A DNA stretch of 64,000 nt from Amycolatopsis eburnea (GCF_003937945.1 NZ_RSEC01000048.1:248001-312000); one strand, 5' to 3'. Positions 49,281 through 57,931 are shown, counted from the first letter of the stretch. Numbers and translations are program-made. Notes: generated by a model from the sequence alone, not told the origin.

Positions 49281-49294
49281 GCAAGGAGGACCTC

Positions 49295-50146
49295 ATGGTC
49301 GCCGTGCACCACCGCCACGCCACCGTCGCCGGGCACCGGCTCTTCTACCGGGAGGCCGGGCCCGCGGACGCGCCCACGATCGTGCTGCTCCACGGGTTCC
49401 CGACGAGCTCGCACATGTTCCGGCACCTGATCCCGGCCCTGGCCGACCGCTACCACGTCATCGCGCCCGACTACCTGGGCGCGGGCGCGTCCGACGCCCC
49501 GTCGGTGGAAGAGTTCGCCTACACCTTCGACGCGCTCGCCGACCTCACCCTCGGCCTGCTCGACCAGATCGGCCTGACCCGCTTCGCGCTCTACATCCAG
49601 GACTTCGGCTCGCCGGTCGGCCTGCGCATCGCGGCCGCGAACCCGGACCGGGTGACGGCGATCGTCACGCAGAACGGCAACGCCTACGTCGAAGGGCTGG
49701 GCGCCGGGCTGCCGCAGAAGCTCGCCGCCGGCACGCTGACCGCGGACGACCTGAGCGCCATGGTCACCCTCGAAGCCACCAAGGCGCAGTACCTCGACGG
49801 CGTCCCCGACCCGTCCCTGGTGAGCCCGGACGTCTGGATCCACGACCAGGCCCTGCTCGACCGGCCCGGCGCCGCGGCGATCCAGCAGGCGCTGCTCGCC
49901 GATTACCACCACAACATCGGCCTGTACCCGAAGTTCCACGAGTACTTCCGGACCAGCCGCGTCCCGCTGCTCGCGGTATGGGGTGCCAACGACGAGATCT
50001 TCGTCGCCGACGGCGCCCGCGCCTACGCCCGCGACCTGCCCGACGCGGAGATCCACCTGCTCGACTCGGGGCACTTCGCGCTGGAGACACACCTCGACGC
50101 CATCGCCGGCTACCTCCGCGGCTTCCTCGGGCGGGTACTGAAGTAA
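49295..50146 (+). CDS. Alpha/beta hydrolase with Asp nucleophile (haloalkane dehalogenase/epoxide hydrolase-like)
   Basis: The ATG at 49295 has an AAGGAGG Shine-Dalgarno 6 nt upstream; an in-frame ATG at 49274 with its own GGAG is an alternative. The 283-residue protein has VLLHGFPTSSHMFRHLIPALADRYHVIAPDYLGAGASD, nucleophile Asp103 in YIQDFGSPVGL, an acid in VWGANDEIF and His in LLDSGHFALET. The aspartate nucleophile points to haloalkane dehalogenases or epoxide hydrolases. A CGNR regulator gene is divergent. It is read from a strong promoter at 49233-49260. Confidence 0.88.
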   Translation: MVAVHHRHATVAGHRLFYREAGPADAPTIVLLHGFPTSSHMFRHLIPALADRYHVIAPDYLGAGASDAPSVEEFAYTFDALADLTLGLLDQIGLTRFALYIQDFGSPVGLRIAAANPDRVTAIVTQNGNAYVEGLGAGLPQKLAAGTLTADDLSAMVTLEATKAQYLDGVPDPSLVSPDVWIHDQALLDRPGAAAIQQALLADYHHNIGLYPKFHEYFRTSRVPLLAVWGANDEIFVADGARAYARDLPDAEIHLLDSGHFALETHLDAIAGYLRGFLGRVLK

Positions 50147-50154
50147 CGGGTCCA

Positions 50155-50239
50155 GCGCCCCAATGTGGCGTTGGTTGCGTCCGACGCACCGAACGCCACA
50201 TTGGGTGCGCTGGACGCACCGAACGCCACATTGGGGCGC
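50155..50239. repeat. CCCCAATGTGGC-family hairpins between convergent genes
   Basis: GCGCCCCAATGTGGCGTT (50155-50172) is exactly complementary to 50222-50239, and an inverted intermediate copy begins at 50192, so one 5' arm can choose between two 3' arms. This mirrors the arrangement at 12280-12358. The repeat lies between the hydrolase and SDR genes and probably terminates both. Confidence 0.83.
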
Positions 50240-50317
50240 ATTCCCAGCCGTCGACGGACCTCGGCCGCCCGGCGGTGCCGATCGCCTGCCGCGGACCGGG
50301 CACCGCCGGCACCCGTG

Positions 50318-51073
50318 CTAGTCGACCAGCGCTCCGGCGCTGACGTTGACCGTGGCCGCGGTCATCGTGCGGGCCCGGTCGGACGCGACGAACGCCGCCA
50401 CCGCGCCGACGTCGGCGAGGGTGGCCGCGCGGCCGAGCATCGTCTTGCCCACGATGCTCTTCTCGATCGCGTCGCGGCCCGGGAACGCGGCCGGGAGCAC
50501 CTCGGGGATGCCGCCCGTCCGCAGCGTCACCGTCCGGATCCCGTGCGGCCCCAGCTCGGCGGCGAGCTGGCGGCGCATGGCCTCGAGCGCGTGGAAGGCC
50601 ACCTGCAGCCCGCCGACGGGGTACTCGCGCACGGGATCGCCGTCACCCCCGAACAGCAGGATGGCGCCGGCGCCCTGCTTGGTCATGTGCCGCGCCGCCG
50701 CGCGCGCGGTCAGGAACTGGGTGCGCACGGCGGTCAGCACCGGCCGTTCGTAGTCCGCGAGCGCCATGTCGGCCAGCGGCGTGCCCTGGACGTCGCCGTG
50801 CGAGATCAGGTTGAAGGAGACGTCGAGGCTCCCGCGCGCCGCGACGGCGTCGGCGTGCTCGTCGACCGCGCGTTCGTCGAGGGCGTCGACCTCCGCCGTC
50901 TCGGCCGCGCCCCCGTTCGCCCGGATGCGCCCGGCGACCTCCTCCAGCCGCGCCAGGGTGCGCCCGGCGAGGAAGACGGTGGCGCCTTCCTCCGCGAAAG
51001 CGGCGGCGACGGCCGAACCGATCCGGCCGGCGGCGCCGTAGACGATGGCGTTCTTGCCTGCGAGCAGGGTCAT
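50318..51073 (-). CDS. SDR-fold protein lacking the YxxxK dyad
   Basis: The 251-residue protein has the Rossmann motif VYGAAGRIGSAVAAAFAEEG and the common SDR order (VSFNLISHGD, GAILLFGGDGD, VTLRTGGI), but the segment that should carry YxxxK reads GGLQVAFHALEAMRRQ, with neither tyrosine nor lysine. It may bind NAD(P) without classical reductase activity. A GGGAGGA Shine-Dalgarno precedes the ATG. It is followed by the repeat at 50155-50239. It is the second SDR in the window with this loss. Confidence 0.85.
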   Translation of the reverse strand: MTLLAGKNAIVYGAAGRIGSAVAAAFAEEGATVFLAGRTLARLEEVAGRIRANGGAAETAEVDALDERAVDEHADAVAARGSLDVSFNLISHGDVQGTPLADMALADYERPVLTAVRTQFLTARAAARHMTKQGAGAILLFGGDGDPVREYPVGGLQVAFHALEAMRRQLAAELGPHGIRTVTLRTGGIPEVLPAAFPGRDAIEKSIVGKTMLGRAATLADVGAVAAFVASDRARTMTAATVNVSAGALVD

Positions 51074-51141
51074 GGGTCCTCCCTTGTCCGGGTGTGGTCA
51101 CCCGTGCGTCGAACGGGAGGACCCGGAATCGACAGGGAGGC

Positions 51142-51732
51142 TCAGGCGGGCCGCGGCAGGATCGCGTGCCCGTGCACTTCCTTGGCCGCCAGGTACCGCA
51201 CCGTCTCGCGGCTCGGGTCCGGCTGCACCAGCTGGCACATCTCCGCCTTGATGCCGGCCGCCTCGAGCGCCGAGATCTTGGCGGGGTTGTTGGTCAGCAG
51301 CCGCACCGAAGTGAGCCGGAGCTGCGCGAGCAGGGCGGCGGCGTCGCCGTAGGACCGGCTGTCGGCCTTGTACCCGAGTGCCGCATAGCTCGCGAAGGTG
51401 TCCAAGCCCTGCTTCTGCGACAGCTCGTACCCCTCCGCCTTCGCGAACAAGCCGGCGCCGCGGCCCTCCTGGTCGAGGTACACCAGCACGCCCGAGCCGT
51501 GCTTGCGGATGATGCGCAGGGATTCCTGCAGCTGCCAGCGGCAGTCGCAGTTCGTGGACTCGAAGATTTCGCCGTAGAGGCACCGGGAATGGATGCGCAC
51601 GGGACACCCGTCCACGGGCTCGCCGTACACCGCGGCGCTCGGCGGGTTCATCCACCCGGGCCCGCCGTCGAGGACGATCGCGCGGAACGCCCCCTCCGCT
51701 CCCTCCAGCTGGTGCACCACTGCTCCGGTCAC
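51142..51732 (-). CDS. GTP cyclohydrolase II homologue
   Basis: The 196-residue protein carries VRIHSRCLYGEIFESTNCDCRWQL with the three zinc cysteines, VYLDQEGRGAGL, QGLDTFASYAALGYKADSRSYGDAA and VRLLTNNPAKISALEAAGI, all blocks of GTP cyclohydrolase II (RibA), which opens GTP at the start of riboflavin synthesis. It lacks the DHBP synthase half and no rib genes are near, so a paralogous role is more likely. Its ATG overlaps the stop of a PfkB-like gene by 4 nt, so the two are coupled. Confidence 0.87.
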   Translation of the reverse strand: MTGAVVHQLEGAEGAFRAIVLDGGPGWMNPPSAAVYGEPVDGCPVRIHSRCLYGEIFESTNCDCRWQLQESLRIIRKHGSGVLVYLDQEGRGAGLFAKAEGYELSQKQGLDTFASYAALGYKADSRSYGDAAALLAQLRLTSVRLLTNNPAKISALEAAGIKAEMCQLVQPDPSRETVRYLAAKEVHGHAILPRPA

Positions 51733-53198
51733 GGGGTCTCCAGGGTCTGGTCGGTCTCGAGGGTGCGCTCGACCTCCTCGAGACCCGGCATCGAGTCGGC
51801 GATCTCGTCGAGAGTCGGGTTCGTCGCCATCGCCGCGATCGCCCAGTGCAGGGCTTCCTCGCGGCTCCGGCCGGCACCCTCTTGGATGAGTTTTTGGATG
51901 AGCGCCGCGGAAAAAGCTTCGCGGACGCCTGGTGCGTCGTCGAGCGGGACCGGCGGGCCCTCGATGTCGCGGGAGATCACGCTCGAGCGGATCCTACAAC
52001 CAAAATTCTCCACGACACAGACCGCGCCCACCCCGAGGGCGAGCAGTGACCGGGCGAGGTCGTCGAGTGATTGTGGACTGTCCGGATCGGACAGCAGGCG
52101 GCGCAGCTCGCCTTCGCGGCCGACGAGGTAGTCGACCCCGCGCAGCAGCCGGTAGAGCTGCTGCGGAGCGCTGCGCGGCGGCGAAGCCTGCAGCAGCACC
52201 AGGGGTTTCCGCGGCTGCGTGGCCGCGGCCGACAGCGCCCACTTGATCGTGTCCATCGGCGGTTCGAGGGTGACCAGCACGGCGTCCGCCTCGGCCATCG
52301 CGTCCCGCACGCGCGGCGCGCGAAGGTCCTCTCTGGACAGCGAGACGTCGTCCTTGTTCATCCAGCCGAGGTACCGCGTCTCGCCGGTCTGGCTGACGAG
52401 CACCAGTGCACGCGGGTTGGCGACGCCCGGGGTTTCCTTGACCAGCGCGGTCGACAGGCCTTCCTTGCGCATGAACTGCAGCAGGTCCTGCGCCTGGGAG
52501 TCGCCGCCGATGGCGGTGACGAGCCGCGCGTCGAGGCCGAGGCGCCGCCCGGCCACCGCGAGGAGGAGGCCCTTGCCGCCGGGGTGCACGTCGAAGGACT
52601 GCGCCTGGACGGCCTCGCCGACCTCGGGCAGCTCGTCCGAAACCACGACGTGGTCGGTCACCGCGCTGCCGACCACCACGACGGCACCCACGGTTTCGCC
52701 GGCGGGCTCGGCCACCACGGGCTCGACGTCGTGGACGCAGCGTTCGGCGAGCACGCCCAGCGTCCGGGTCTCGATGGAGCCGCGCAGGCTCCGGACCGTC
52801 GGCGGCGGGTACTCGCTCGAGACGCCGACCAGCGCGTGCAGCGCGTCCCACCCCTCGGCCAGCGCGCGGCGGCGCTCCCCCAGGTCGTCGGCGTACAGGC
52901 GCTCGATCTCGGGGCGCTCGCCCACGCGCGCGCGGAGGACACCGAGAGCCAGCGCGGCGTCCGCGATCAGGAGGTCGGCCGGGTCGAGCGCGGCGGCCGC
53001 GGTGGTCACGACGTGGACGATCGCTTCGCCTTCGGACGCGCCGGTCTCGCGGGCGCGGCGGCGGACGGCGGGCAGCTCGGCGAGCAGGCGGACGTCGACC
53101 TCGGTGGCGTCGAGGCGCTCGACAGTGAGCCCGCTGCGCGTCCTCAGCTTGAGGAAGACGCTCCGGACGCCCTCGACGGTGGCGTCGTATCTCGCCAT
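51729..53198 (-). CDS. Degenerate PfkB-like protein with novel N-terminal domain, coupled to the GTP cyclohydrolase II homologue
   Basis: The 489-residue protein has about 160 N-terminal residues of unrecognised, mostly helical sequence (VFLKLRTRSGLTVERLDATEVDVRLLAELPAVRRRARE), then a ribokinase-like domain with the N-terminal motif VHPGGKGLLLAVAGRRLG. The catalytic GAGD motif is replaced by GVRE (residues 424-427), so the base Asp is Glu and the anion hole is changed. Kinase activity is doubtful. Its stop overlaps the ATG of the GTP cyclohydrolase II homologue. It may sense a nucleotide or sugar (inference). Confidence 0.85.
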   Translation of the reverse strand: MARYDATVEGVRSVFLKLRTRSGLTVERLDATEVDVRLLAELPAVRRRARETGASEGEAIVHVVTTAAAALDPADLLIADAALALGVLRARVGERPEIERLYADDLGERRRALAEGWDALHALVGVSSEYPPPTVRSLRGSIETRTLGVLAERCVHDVEPVVAEPAGETVGAVVVVGSAVTDHVVVSDELPEVGEAVQAQSFDVHPGGKGLLLAVAGRRLGLDARLVTAIGGDSQAQDLLQFMRKEGLSTALVKETPGVANPRALVLVSQTGETRYLGWMNKDDVSLSREDLRAPRVRDAMAEADAVLVTLEPPMDTIKWALSAAATQPRKPLVLLQASPPRSAPQQLYRLLRGVDYLVGREGELRRLLSDPDSPQSLDDLARSLLALGVGAVCVVENFGCRIRSSVISRDIEGPPVPLDDAPGVREAFSAALIQKLIQEGAGRSREEALHWAIAAMATNPTLDEIADSMPGLEEVERTLETDQTLETP

Positions 53199-53369
53199 CG
53201 CCTCAGCCTACCCCTCGGATGTCACTTGCCCTTCTCCGCATGGCACTTGCGCGCCGCGGTCCCGCCACTCGTCGCAGCGAAGCCGCCAAGTTGCTCCATT
53301 CGGCCCGTTTGGGTCCGGCGTTCAGCGTCCCCCGATCACACAAAGGGCGTCGACCTGGGGCCGCTTCTT

Positions 53370-53396
53370 GATGTCATCGCATTGTCAATTGACATC
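53370..53396 (+). promoter_or_regulatory. TGTCA palindrome near the OmpA-like gene
   Basis: TGTCAATTGACA (53383-53394) is a perfect palindrome that contains TTGACA (53389-53394), a possible -35; CAACCT at 53413-53418 would be its -10. GATGTCA at 53370-53376 is a further half-site. The 252-base gap to the divergent PfkB-like gene holds nothing else I recognise. Confidence 0.5.
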
Positions 53397-53450
53397 GTTA
53401 CAGGGCAAATGCCAACCTGAGGGTGCTTCATCGACCGTCGGGAGGTCGTC

Positions 53451-54692
53451 ATGCAGCTCAAGAACACCCCGCTCAGCCTGCGGAAGGCGACACCGCGCCC
53501 AGCGCGTGTCACTCGGGCGGCATTTGCCGGAACAATGGCACTGGGCCTGGTCGTGGGCGGCTGCGCGGTGCCGGCGCGGAACATCGTCCCCACCGGCGGC
53601 GACCGGGTCGTCGTGGTCGTCAGCGGGACGGCGAACGAGCCGCGGGCCGCCGTCACCGACGCCGTTCTCGCCGTGCTGCGGGACGCCGCGAACAGCGGGA
53701 ACGTCTCGCAGCAGGGCTCGGGCAAGAGCAGCGTCGTGCTCGTCTCGGCCGCGGACGGCGGGGACCGGCGCTCGGTCGTGCTGACCCCGCGGCGGGCCGA
53801 CGGTTCCCTGGAACACGGCCTTTCCCGGCCGTCGCTGATCGACCGGAACGTGGCGAGCGCCGCCGACGCGATCGGGGCGACCACCGCGCACAAGAGCGGG
53901 CTCGACCTGCTCGCCGGCATCGCCGACGCCGTCCGCGGGGTGCCCGCCGGGACCCTGGTCGTGGACAGCAGCGGCCTGAGCACCGGCGGGGCGTTCGACC
54001 TGCGGCAGGTCGGCTGGGCGGCGGACCCGGCGGCCGTCGCCGGGCAGCTGGCCGCCGCCCGGCAATTGCCGCGGCTGGACGGCTGGCACGTCGTCTTCGC
54101 CGGGCTCGGATCGGTCGCCGGGCCGCAGCCGCCGCTGCCGTCGCCCGCGCGCGAGCGGCTGGCCGCGTACTGGCAGGCGATCTGCCGGGCGGCCGGCGCG
54201 GCCGCCTGCGACGTCGACCAGAGCCGGGTGCCCGCCGAGCCGTCGCGGGCCACCGCGGCGACGCCGGTCGTGCCCGTGCCGGGGGTGACGTCGGTGACCG
54301 GCCCGCGGGGCGAGGTCACCACCACGGTTTCGGACGCCGCGCTCGGCTTCGCCGGCAACTCCGCGGTGCTCTCCGAATCCGCCCGCGACCTGCTGCGGTC
54401 GCTGGCGGGCAGCATCACGGCCGGCCGGTCGAACGCGCCGGTCACCGTCCGCGGCTTCGCGGCCGACCCGCCCGGGTCGACCGACGCGGGGCGGCGGGAA
54501 CTGGCGGAACAACGAGCGCGTGCCGTCGCCGGCGCGCTCACCGGGGCCGGCGTGACCCAGCGGGTCGATGCCACCGGCACCGGCACCGAACCCGGGGTCA
54601 CCGCGATGACCGGCGGGCGGTTCGACGAAGCGGCGGCGGCCCGGATGAGGCGGGTGGAGATCACGTACCAGGGCCCCGGCCCGAGCACGTAG
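53451..54692 (+). CDS. OmpA-like lipoprotein
   Basis: The 413-residue protein has a long lipoprotein signal (AFAGTMALGLVVGGCAVPARN) and a GGGAGG Shine-Dalgarno. The C-terminal domain (about 290-413) reads LGFAGNSAVLSESARDLLRSLAG, VTVRGFAADPPGST and RRELAEQRARAVAGALTGAGV, an OmpA/MotB-type peptidoglycan-associating fold. The central part (about 50-260) is not recognised. It is followed after 20 nt by a membrane protein gene with which it probably forms an envelope complex (inference). Confidence 0.85.
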   Translation: MQLKNTPLSLRKATPRPARVTRAAFAGTMALGLVVGGCAVPARNIVPTGGDRVVVVVSGTANEPRAAVTDAVLAVLRDAANSGNVSQQGSGKSSVVLVSAADGGDRRSVVLTPRRADGSLEHGLSRPSLIDRNVASAADAIGATTAHKSGLDLLAGIADAVRGVPAGTLVVDSSGLSTGGAFDLRQVGWAADPAAVAGQLAAARQLPRLDGWHVVFAGLGSVAGPQPPLPSPARERLAAYWQAICRAAGAAACDVDQSRVPAEPSRATAATPVVPVPGVTSVTGPRGEVTTTVSDAALGFAGNSAVLSESARDLLRSLAGSITAGRSNAPVTVRGFAADPPGSTDAGRRELAEQRARAVAGALTGAGVTQRVDATGTGTEPGVTAMTGGRFDEAAAARMRRVEITYQGPGPST

Positions 54693-54712
54693 ACCGACCA
54701 GGAGGCACGGCC

Positions 54713-55543
54713 ATGACCAGCACCGACCAGACGAGAAACCTGCCACTGCCCCAGCCGCGGCCCCGCGCCGAGACGCCGGCGGGCGACCTGCTCCTCGCCC
54801 GCGTGCAGGAGCTGAACTACCGCTCCGCCCGCGCGATGGACGGCCACGTGGTGGGCCCGCACGGCCAGAACCTGACCGTCGGCGAGGCACAGGCCCGCGC
54901 CGAGCTGATCGACCGGCTCATCGAGCTGGAGCAGCTGCGCGGCAGCCTGCGCCACCGCCGCGTCGGCCGCGTGACGCGGGTGCTGACGCTCCTCACGGTG
55001 ACGGTGGTCGACCTGCCGATCATGCTGTGGCTGGCCAGTTCCGTGTTCAACGTCGACTGGAGCGACCCGCTCGGCCTGCCCCTGGCGATCAGCATCGTGA
55101 TCTCGGTGCTGGCCACCGGCGGCGCGGCGACGGCGCTGCACCACCTCGGCCACAACCAGCGCCAGCACAAGAACGCCAAGCGGCAGCTGGACTGGGCGAA
55201 GCTGTCGGCGGGGTCGAAGCTCAGCCTGGTCACGGTGGGGCTGCTGGTCGGGCTGATGGGCGTGGTGATGTTCGTCCGGGTGTACACCGAGGGCGTGCTG
55301 TCCGGGATGAACGACCTCGCCGTGCTGATGGCGGTGCTGGTCGCGCTGGTGATGGTGGTGTCGGCGACCTTGGTGTTCTGGACGGCGTTCCGCGACGGCT
55401 CGCTGGAGCAGGACGACCTGCGCCACTACAGCGACGCCGTCCGCCCGTTCCTGGCGGCGAAGCGCGAGTACGAGGACCAGGCCCACGAGCTGAGCTGCCA
55501 GTACGACCTCCTGCGGCGCCAGGCGGGCCGCGCGGAGGAATGA
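54713..55543 (+). CDS. Membrane protein, partner of the OmpA-like lipoprotein
   Basis: The 276-residue protein has an AGGAGG Shine-Dalgarno, a cytoplasmic coiled or helical N-terminal part (about 1-80; GEAQARAELIDRLIELEQLRGSLRHRR) and four membrane segments in two pairs (about 86-140 and 168-222), with a charged loop between (HNQRQHKNAKRQLDWAKL), then a helical C-terminal tail. No family was recognised. It is co-transcribed with the lipoprotein gene and ends at the terminator at 55562-55600. Confidence 0.78.
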   Translation: MTSTDQTRNLPLPQPRPRAETPAGDLLLARVQELNYRSARAMDGHVVGPHGQNLTVGEAQARAELIDRLIELEQLRGSLRHRRVGRVTRVLTLLTVTVVDLPIMLWLASSVFNVDWSDPLGLPLAISIVISVLATGGAATALHHLGHNQRQHKNAKRQLDWAKLSAGSKLSLVTVGLLVGLMGVVMFVRVYTEGVLSGMNDLAVLMAVLVALVMVVSATLVFWTAFRDGSLEQDDLRHYSDAVRPFLAAKREYEDQAHELSCQYDLLRRQAGRAEE

Positions 55544-55561
55544 CCTCGGGGGAACCCGGGG

Positions 55562-55600
55562 ACCCGGGCCGGCGGGAAGGGGCTGCCCGCCGGCCCGGGT
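55562..55600 (+). terminator. Strong hairpin terminator after the membrane-protein gene
   Basis: ACCCGGGCCGGCGGG (55562-55576) and CCCGCCGGCCCGGGT (55586-55600) are exact 15-bp complements around a 9-nt loop, 18 nt past the stop at 55543. Confidence 0.8.
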
Positions 55601-55736
55601 GACGTCGAGACCGCGGCGCCGGTCCGCGATGTCATGAAGGGGTCGTTCGCTTGAGCGGCCGTGCGACCGGTGTCGATCAGGCGTGGCGGCGGATCGCCCG
55701 GAACCCCAAAAGTCGCCAACAGCATCGTCTGCGGAG
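55601..55736. other. Non-coding stretch with a single repeat half-copy
   Basis: This lies in the 330-base gene-free stretch between 55544 and 55873. It contains a lone half of the ATGAAAGGGTCGTTCA family at about 55629-55649 (GATGTCATGAAGGGGTCGTT), with no inverted partner. Nothing else is recognised in it. Confidence 0.5.
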
Positions 55737-55783
55737 ATGAAAGGGTCGTTCATGGCGTCTGGCGAGGTGAACGACCCTTTCAT
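55737..55783. repeat. ATGAAAGGGTCGTTCA-family inverted repeat
   Basis: Arms ATGAAAGGGTCGTTCA (55737-55752) and TGAACGACCCTTTCAT (55768-55783) are exact complements around a 15-nt loop, between convergent genes. The core matches the repeat at 4545-4603, so the element is dispersed. Confidence 0.82.
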
Positions 55784-55873
55784 GACATTCCCGCGGCGCC
55801 GGGCAGACCACGCGACCAGGCGACTCTGCCGTCGAGCGAGCCGGCGCGACTTTGCCGGAGCCGTGACGGCGCG

Positions 55874-56689
55874 TCAGGGGCGCGGGACGCCCATCGGGTT
55901 GGGCACCGGCACCACCCCGCTGTCGATCACCGCGCGGCTCAGCGGGACCGCCAGCTCCAGCGCCCGCTCGAAATCCGCTCCCAGTGCCTCGACCGGCCCC
56001 GCGGCCAGCCGATCGGTATCGGCCTCGACCCGGCGGCGCAGCTCCCGGCCCGCGTCGGTCAGCCGGCCGGCCTCGTCGAGCACACCGCGCGACCGCAACC
56101 GGTCCACCGCCGCGTCCCACTCCTCGTCCGACCACCCCCGATGCGGCTGGACGTCCGCGCGGCCGATCACCCCGTCACCGATGTGGGTGAGGGTCGTCTC
56201 CAGCCCGCTCAACCCCGCGTGCACCGCCGCCAGGACGTGGCCGTCGCCGCGGTGCTCGCGCAGGATCGTCGTCGCCAGCCAGAGCGCCGCCGCCGGGTTC
56301 GCGGGCTTCGGGACCGCCGCCCACGCCGCCGCCAGCGGGCGCCCGCCGAAGTCGCACGCGTCGACCGCGCGCCACAGCAGCGCAGCCAGCTCCGGCGCCT
56401 CGGGCACCGCCGCGGAGACCGCCTCGAGCCGGGATTCGAGCACCGCCGCGGGGGACGCGAACGACCACGCGTCCGGCAGCGCCCGCGCCACCATCGCCGG
56501 GGCGAAGCCGAACAGCACCGCCGCCGCCGGCTCGGGGCCGATCGGGCCAAGCGGCGCCAACCGGCCCGCGAAGTAGCCCATCCAGTACCCGCGCAGGCCC
56601 ACCGCCTTGGCCGCCGCCGCGGTCTCGGGCGCGAAGTAGACGACGGCGTGCAACGGTTCCACGGCCGCCCAGAGCCGGCGTGCGGTCAT
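55874..56689 (-). CDS. SCO6745-family protein
   Basis: The ATG at 56689 follows GAGGAGAA and gives 271 residues. The text MTARRLWAAVEPLHAVVYFAPETAAAAKAVGLRGYWMGYFAGRLAPLGPIGPEPAAAVLFGFAP matches the actinomycete SCO6745 family. The C-terminal part (RGWSDEEWDAAVDRLRSRGVLDEAGRLTDAGRELRRRVE) has the look of a winged-helix. Function is unknown. It lies 36 nt downstream of the P450 gene, in the same operon, so it may regulate or assist it. Confidence 0.85.
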   Translation of the reverse strand: MTARRLWAAVEPLHAVVYFAPETAAAAKAVGLRGYWMGYFAGRLAPLGPIGPEPAAAVLFGFAPAMVARALPDAWSFASPAAVLESRLEAVSAAVPEAPELAALLWRAVDACDFGGRPLAAAWAAVPKPANPAAALWLATTILREHRGDGHVLAAVHAGLSGLETTLTHIGDGVIGRADVQPHRGWSDEEWDAAVDRLRSRGVLDEAGRLTDAGRELRRRVEADTDRLAAGPVEALGADFERALELAVPLSRAVIDSGVVPVPNPMGVPRP

Positions 56690-56725
56690 GCTTCTCCTCA
56701 CGCGGTCCAGCGTTCCAGATCGTGC

Positions 56726-57931
56726 TCAGCCCCAGGCTACCGGCAGCTCCCGGACCCCGTACACGAGCGTGTTGTGCTTGAACGCCAACGACTCCCGCGG
56801 CACCGACAGCCGCAGGCCGGGCACCCGGCGGAACAACCGCGTCAACGCCTCCTGCAGCTCGACCCGCGCCAGCTGCTGCCCGACGCACTGGTGCGCCCCG
56901 AACCCGAACGCGACGTGCGTGCGCGGCGACTCGCGGTCGAAGTCCAGCTTGTCCCCGCCCGGGAACAGCTCCTCGTCGCGGTTCGCGGAGTTCAACGCCG
57001 CGACCAGCCACTCCCCCGCCTTCACCGCGCGCCCGCCGACTTCGACGTCCGAAGTCGCGTACCGCAGCACGCCGAACTGCACGACCGACAGGTACCGCAG
57101 CAGCTCCTCGACCGCCCGCTCCGGCCGGGCCAGCACGACGTCGCGCTGCGCGGGCTGCTCCATCAGGACCAGCGCGCTGAGCGCGATCATGTTCGCCGTC
57201 GTCTCGTGCCCGGCCACCAGCAGGCTGAGCCCGAGCACGACGAGCTCCTCCGTCGACAGCGGGTCGCCGTCGGACTCGCCGCGGGAAATCAGCCTGCTGA
57301 ACAGGTCGTCCCGCGGGTTCCGCCGCTTGTCGGTGAACAGCTCGGCCATCAGCGCGGACAGCTCGTCGTACGCCTGCTTCCCCTCCTCGGGCGTGGCGTC
57401 GGTGCTGACCAGCAAGCCGCTCTGCCGCTGGAACCGCGACCGGTCCGCGTACGGCACGCCGAGCAGCTCGCAGATCACCAGCGACGGGATCGGCAGCGCG
57501 AAGTCCGCCACCAGGTCCGCCTGCCCCGGCTTCGCGAGCATCGCGTCGAGGTGGCTCTCCACCAGCTCCTGGACGTAGCCGCGCAGCGCCTCCACGCGCC
57601 GCACGGTGAACTCGGCGATCACCTTCTTGCGCAGCCGGGAATGCTCGGCGCCGTCGAGCTGGATGATCGAGCCCGGGCTGACCTCCTCGTCGAGGTCGGC
57701 GTTCGGGTTGACGTGCACCGAAGACGCGCCGCGCGAGCTCAGCGCCCGGTCGGCGAGCACCGCGCGGACGTCCTGGTACCGCGTCACCAGCCACGCGTCC
57801 ATGCCCGCCGGGCAGCGGACCCGCGACACCGGTTCGGTTTCCCGCAGCTCGCCGTAGCTCCCCGGCGGGTCGAACGGGCACCCGGCCGGTCGCGTCGTCG
57901 GGAGGGCCGGGGTTGCGGATGCTGCCGTCAC
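56726..57931 (-). CDS. Cytochrome P450
   Basis: The 401-residue soluble P450 has the I-helix oxygen-activation motif LLVAGHETTAN, the ExxR motif in EELLRYL and the heme-ligand loop FGFGAHQCVG with Cys349. Length and the ADFALPIPSLVICELLGVPYADR text place it among bacterial class I P450s that use a ferredoxin. No ferredoxin gene is next to it. The GTG start is preceded by AGAGG at a rather long distance. The substrate is unknown; the adjacent SCO6745-family gene is co-transcribed. Confidence 0.93.
   Translation of the reverse strand: MTAASATPALPTTRPAGCPFDPPGSYGELRETEPVSRVRCPAGMDAWLVTRYQDVRAVLADRALSSRGASSVHVNPNADLDEEVSPGSIIQLDGAEHSRLRKKVIAEFTVRRVEALRGYVQELVESHLDAMLAKPGQADLVADFALPIPSLVICELLGVPYADRSRFQRQSGLLVSTDATPEEGKQAYDELSALMAELFTDKRRNPRDDLFSRLISRGESDGDPLSTEELVVLGLSLLVAGHETTANMIALSALVLMEQPAQRDVVLARPERAVEELLRYLSVVQFGVLRYATSDVEVGGRAVKAGEWLVAALNSANRDEELFPGGDKLDFDRESPRTHVAFGFGAHQCVGQQLARVELQEALTRLFRRVPGLRLSVPRESLAFKHNTLVYGVRELPVAWG

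Noticed and set aside
53336..55783. A long minus-strand frame opposite the OmpA-like operon
   Set aside because: It begins inside the ATGAAAGGGTCGTTCA repeat, which encodes chance MKGSF-like text, and the plus strand encodes lipoprotein and membrane-protein genes with Shine-Dalgarno sequences.
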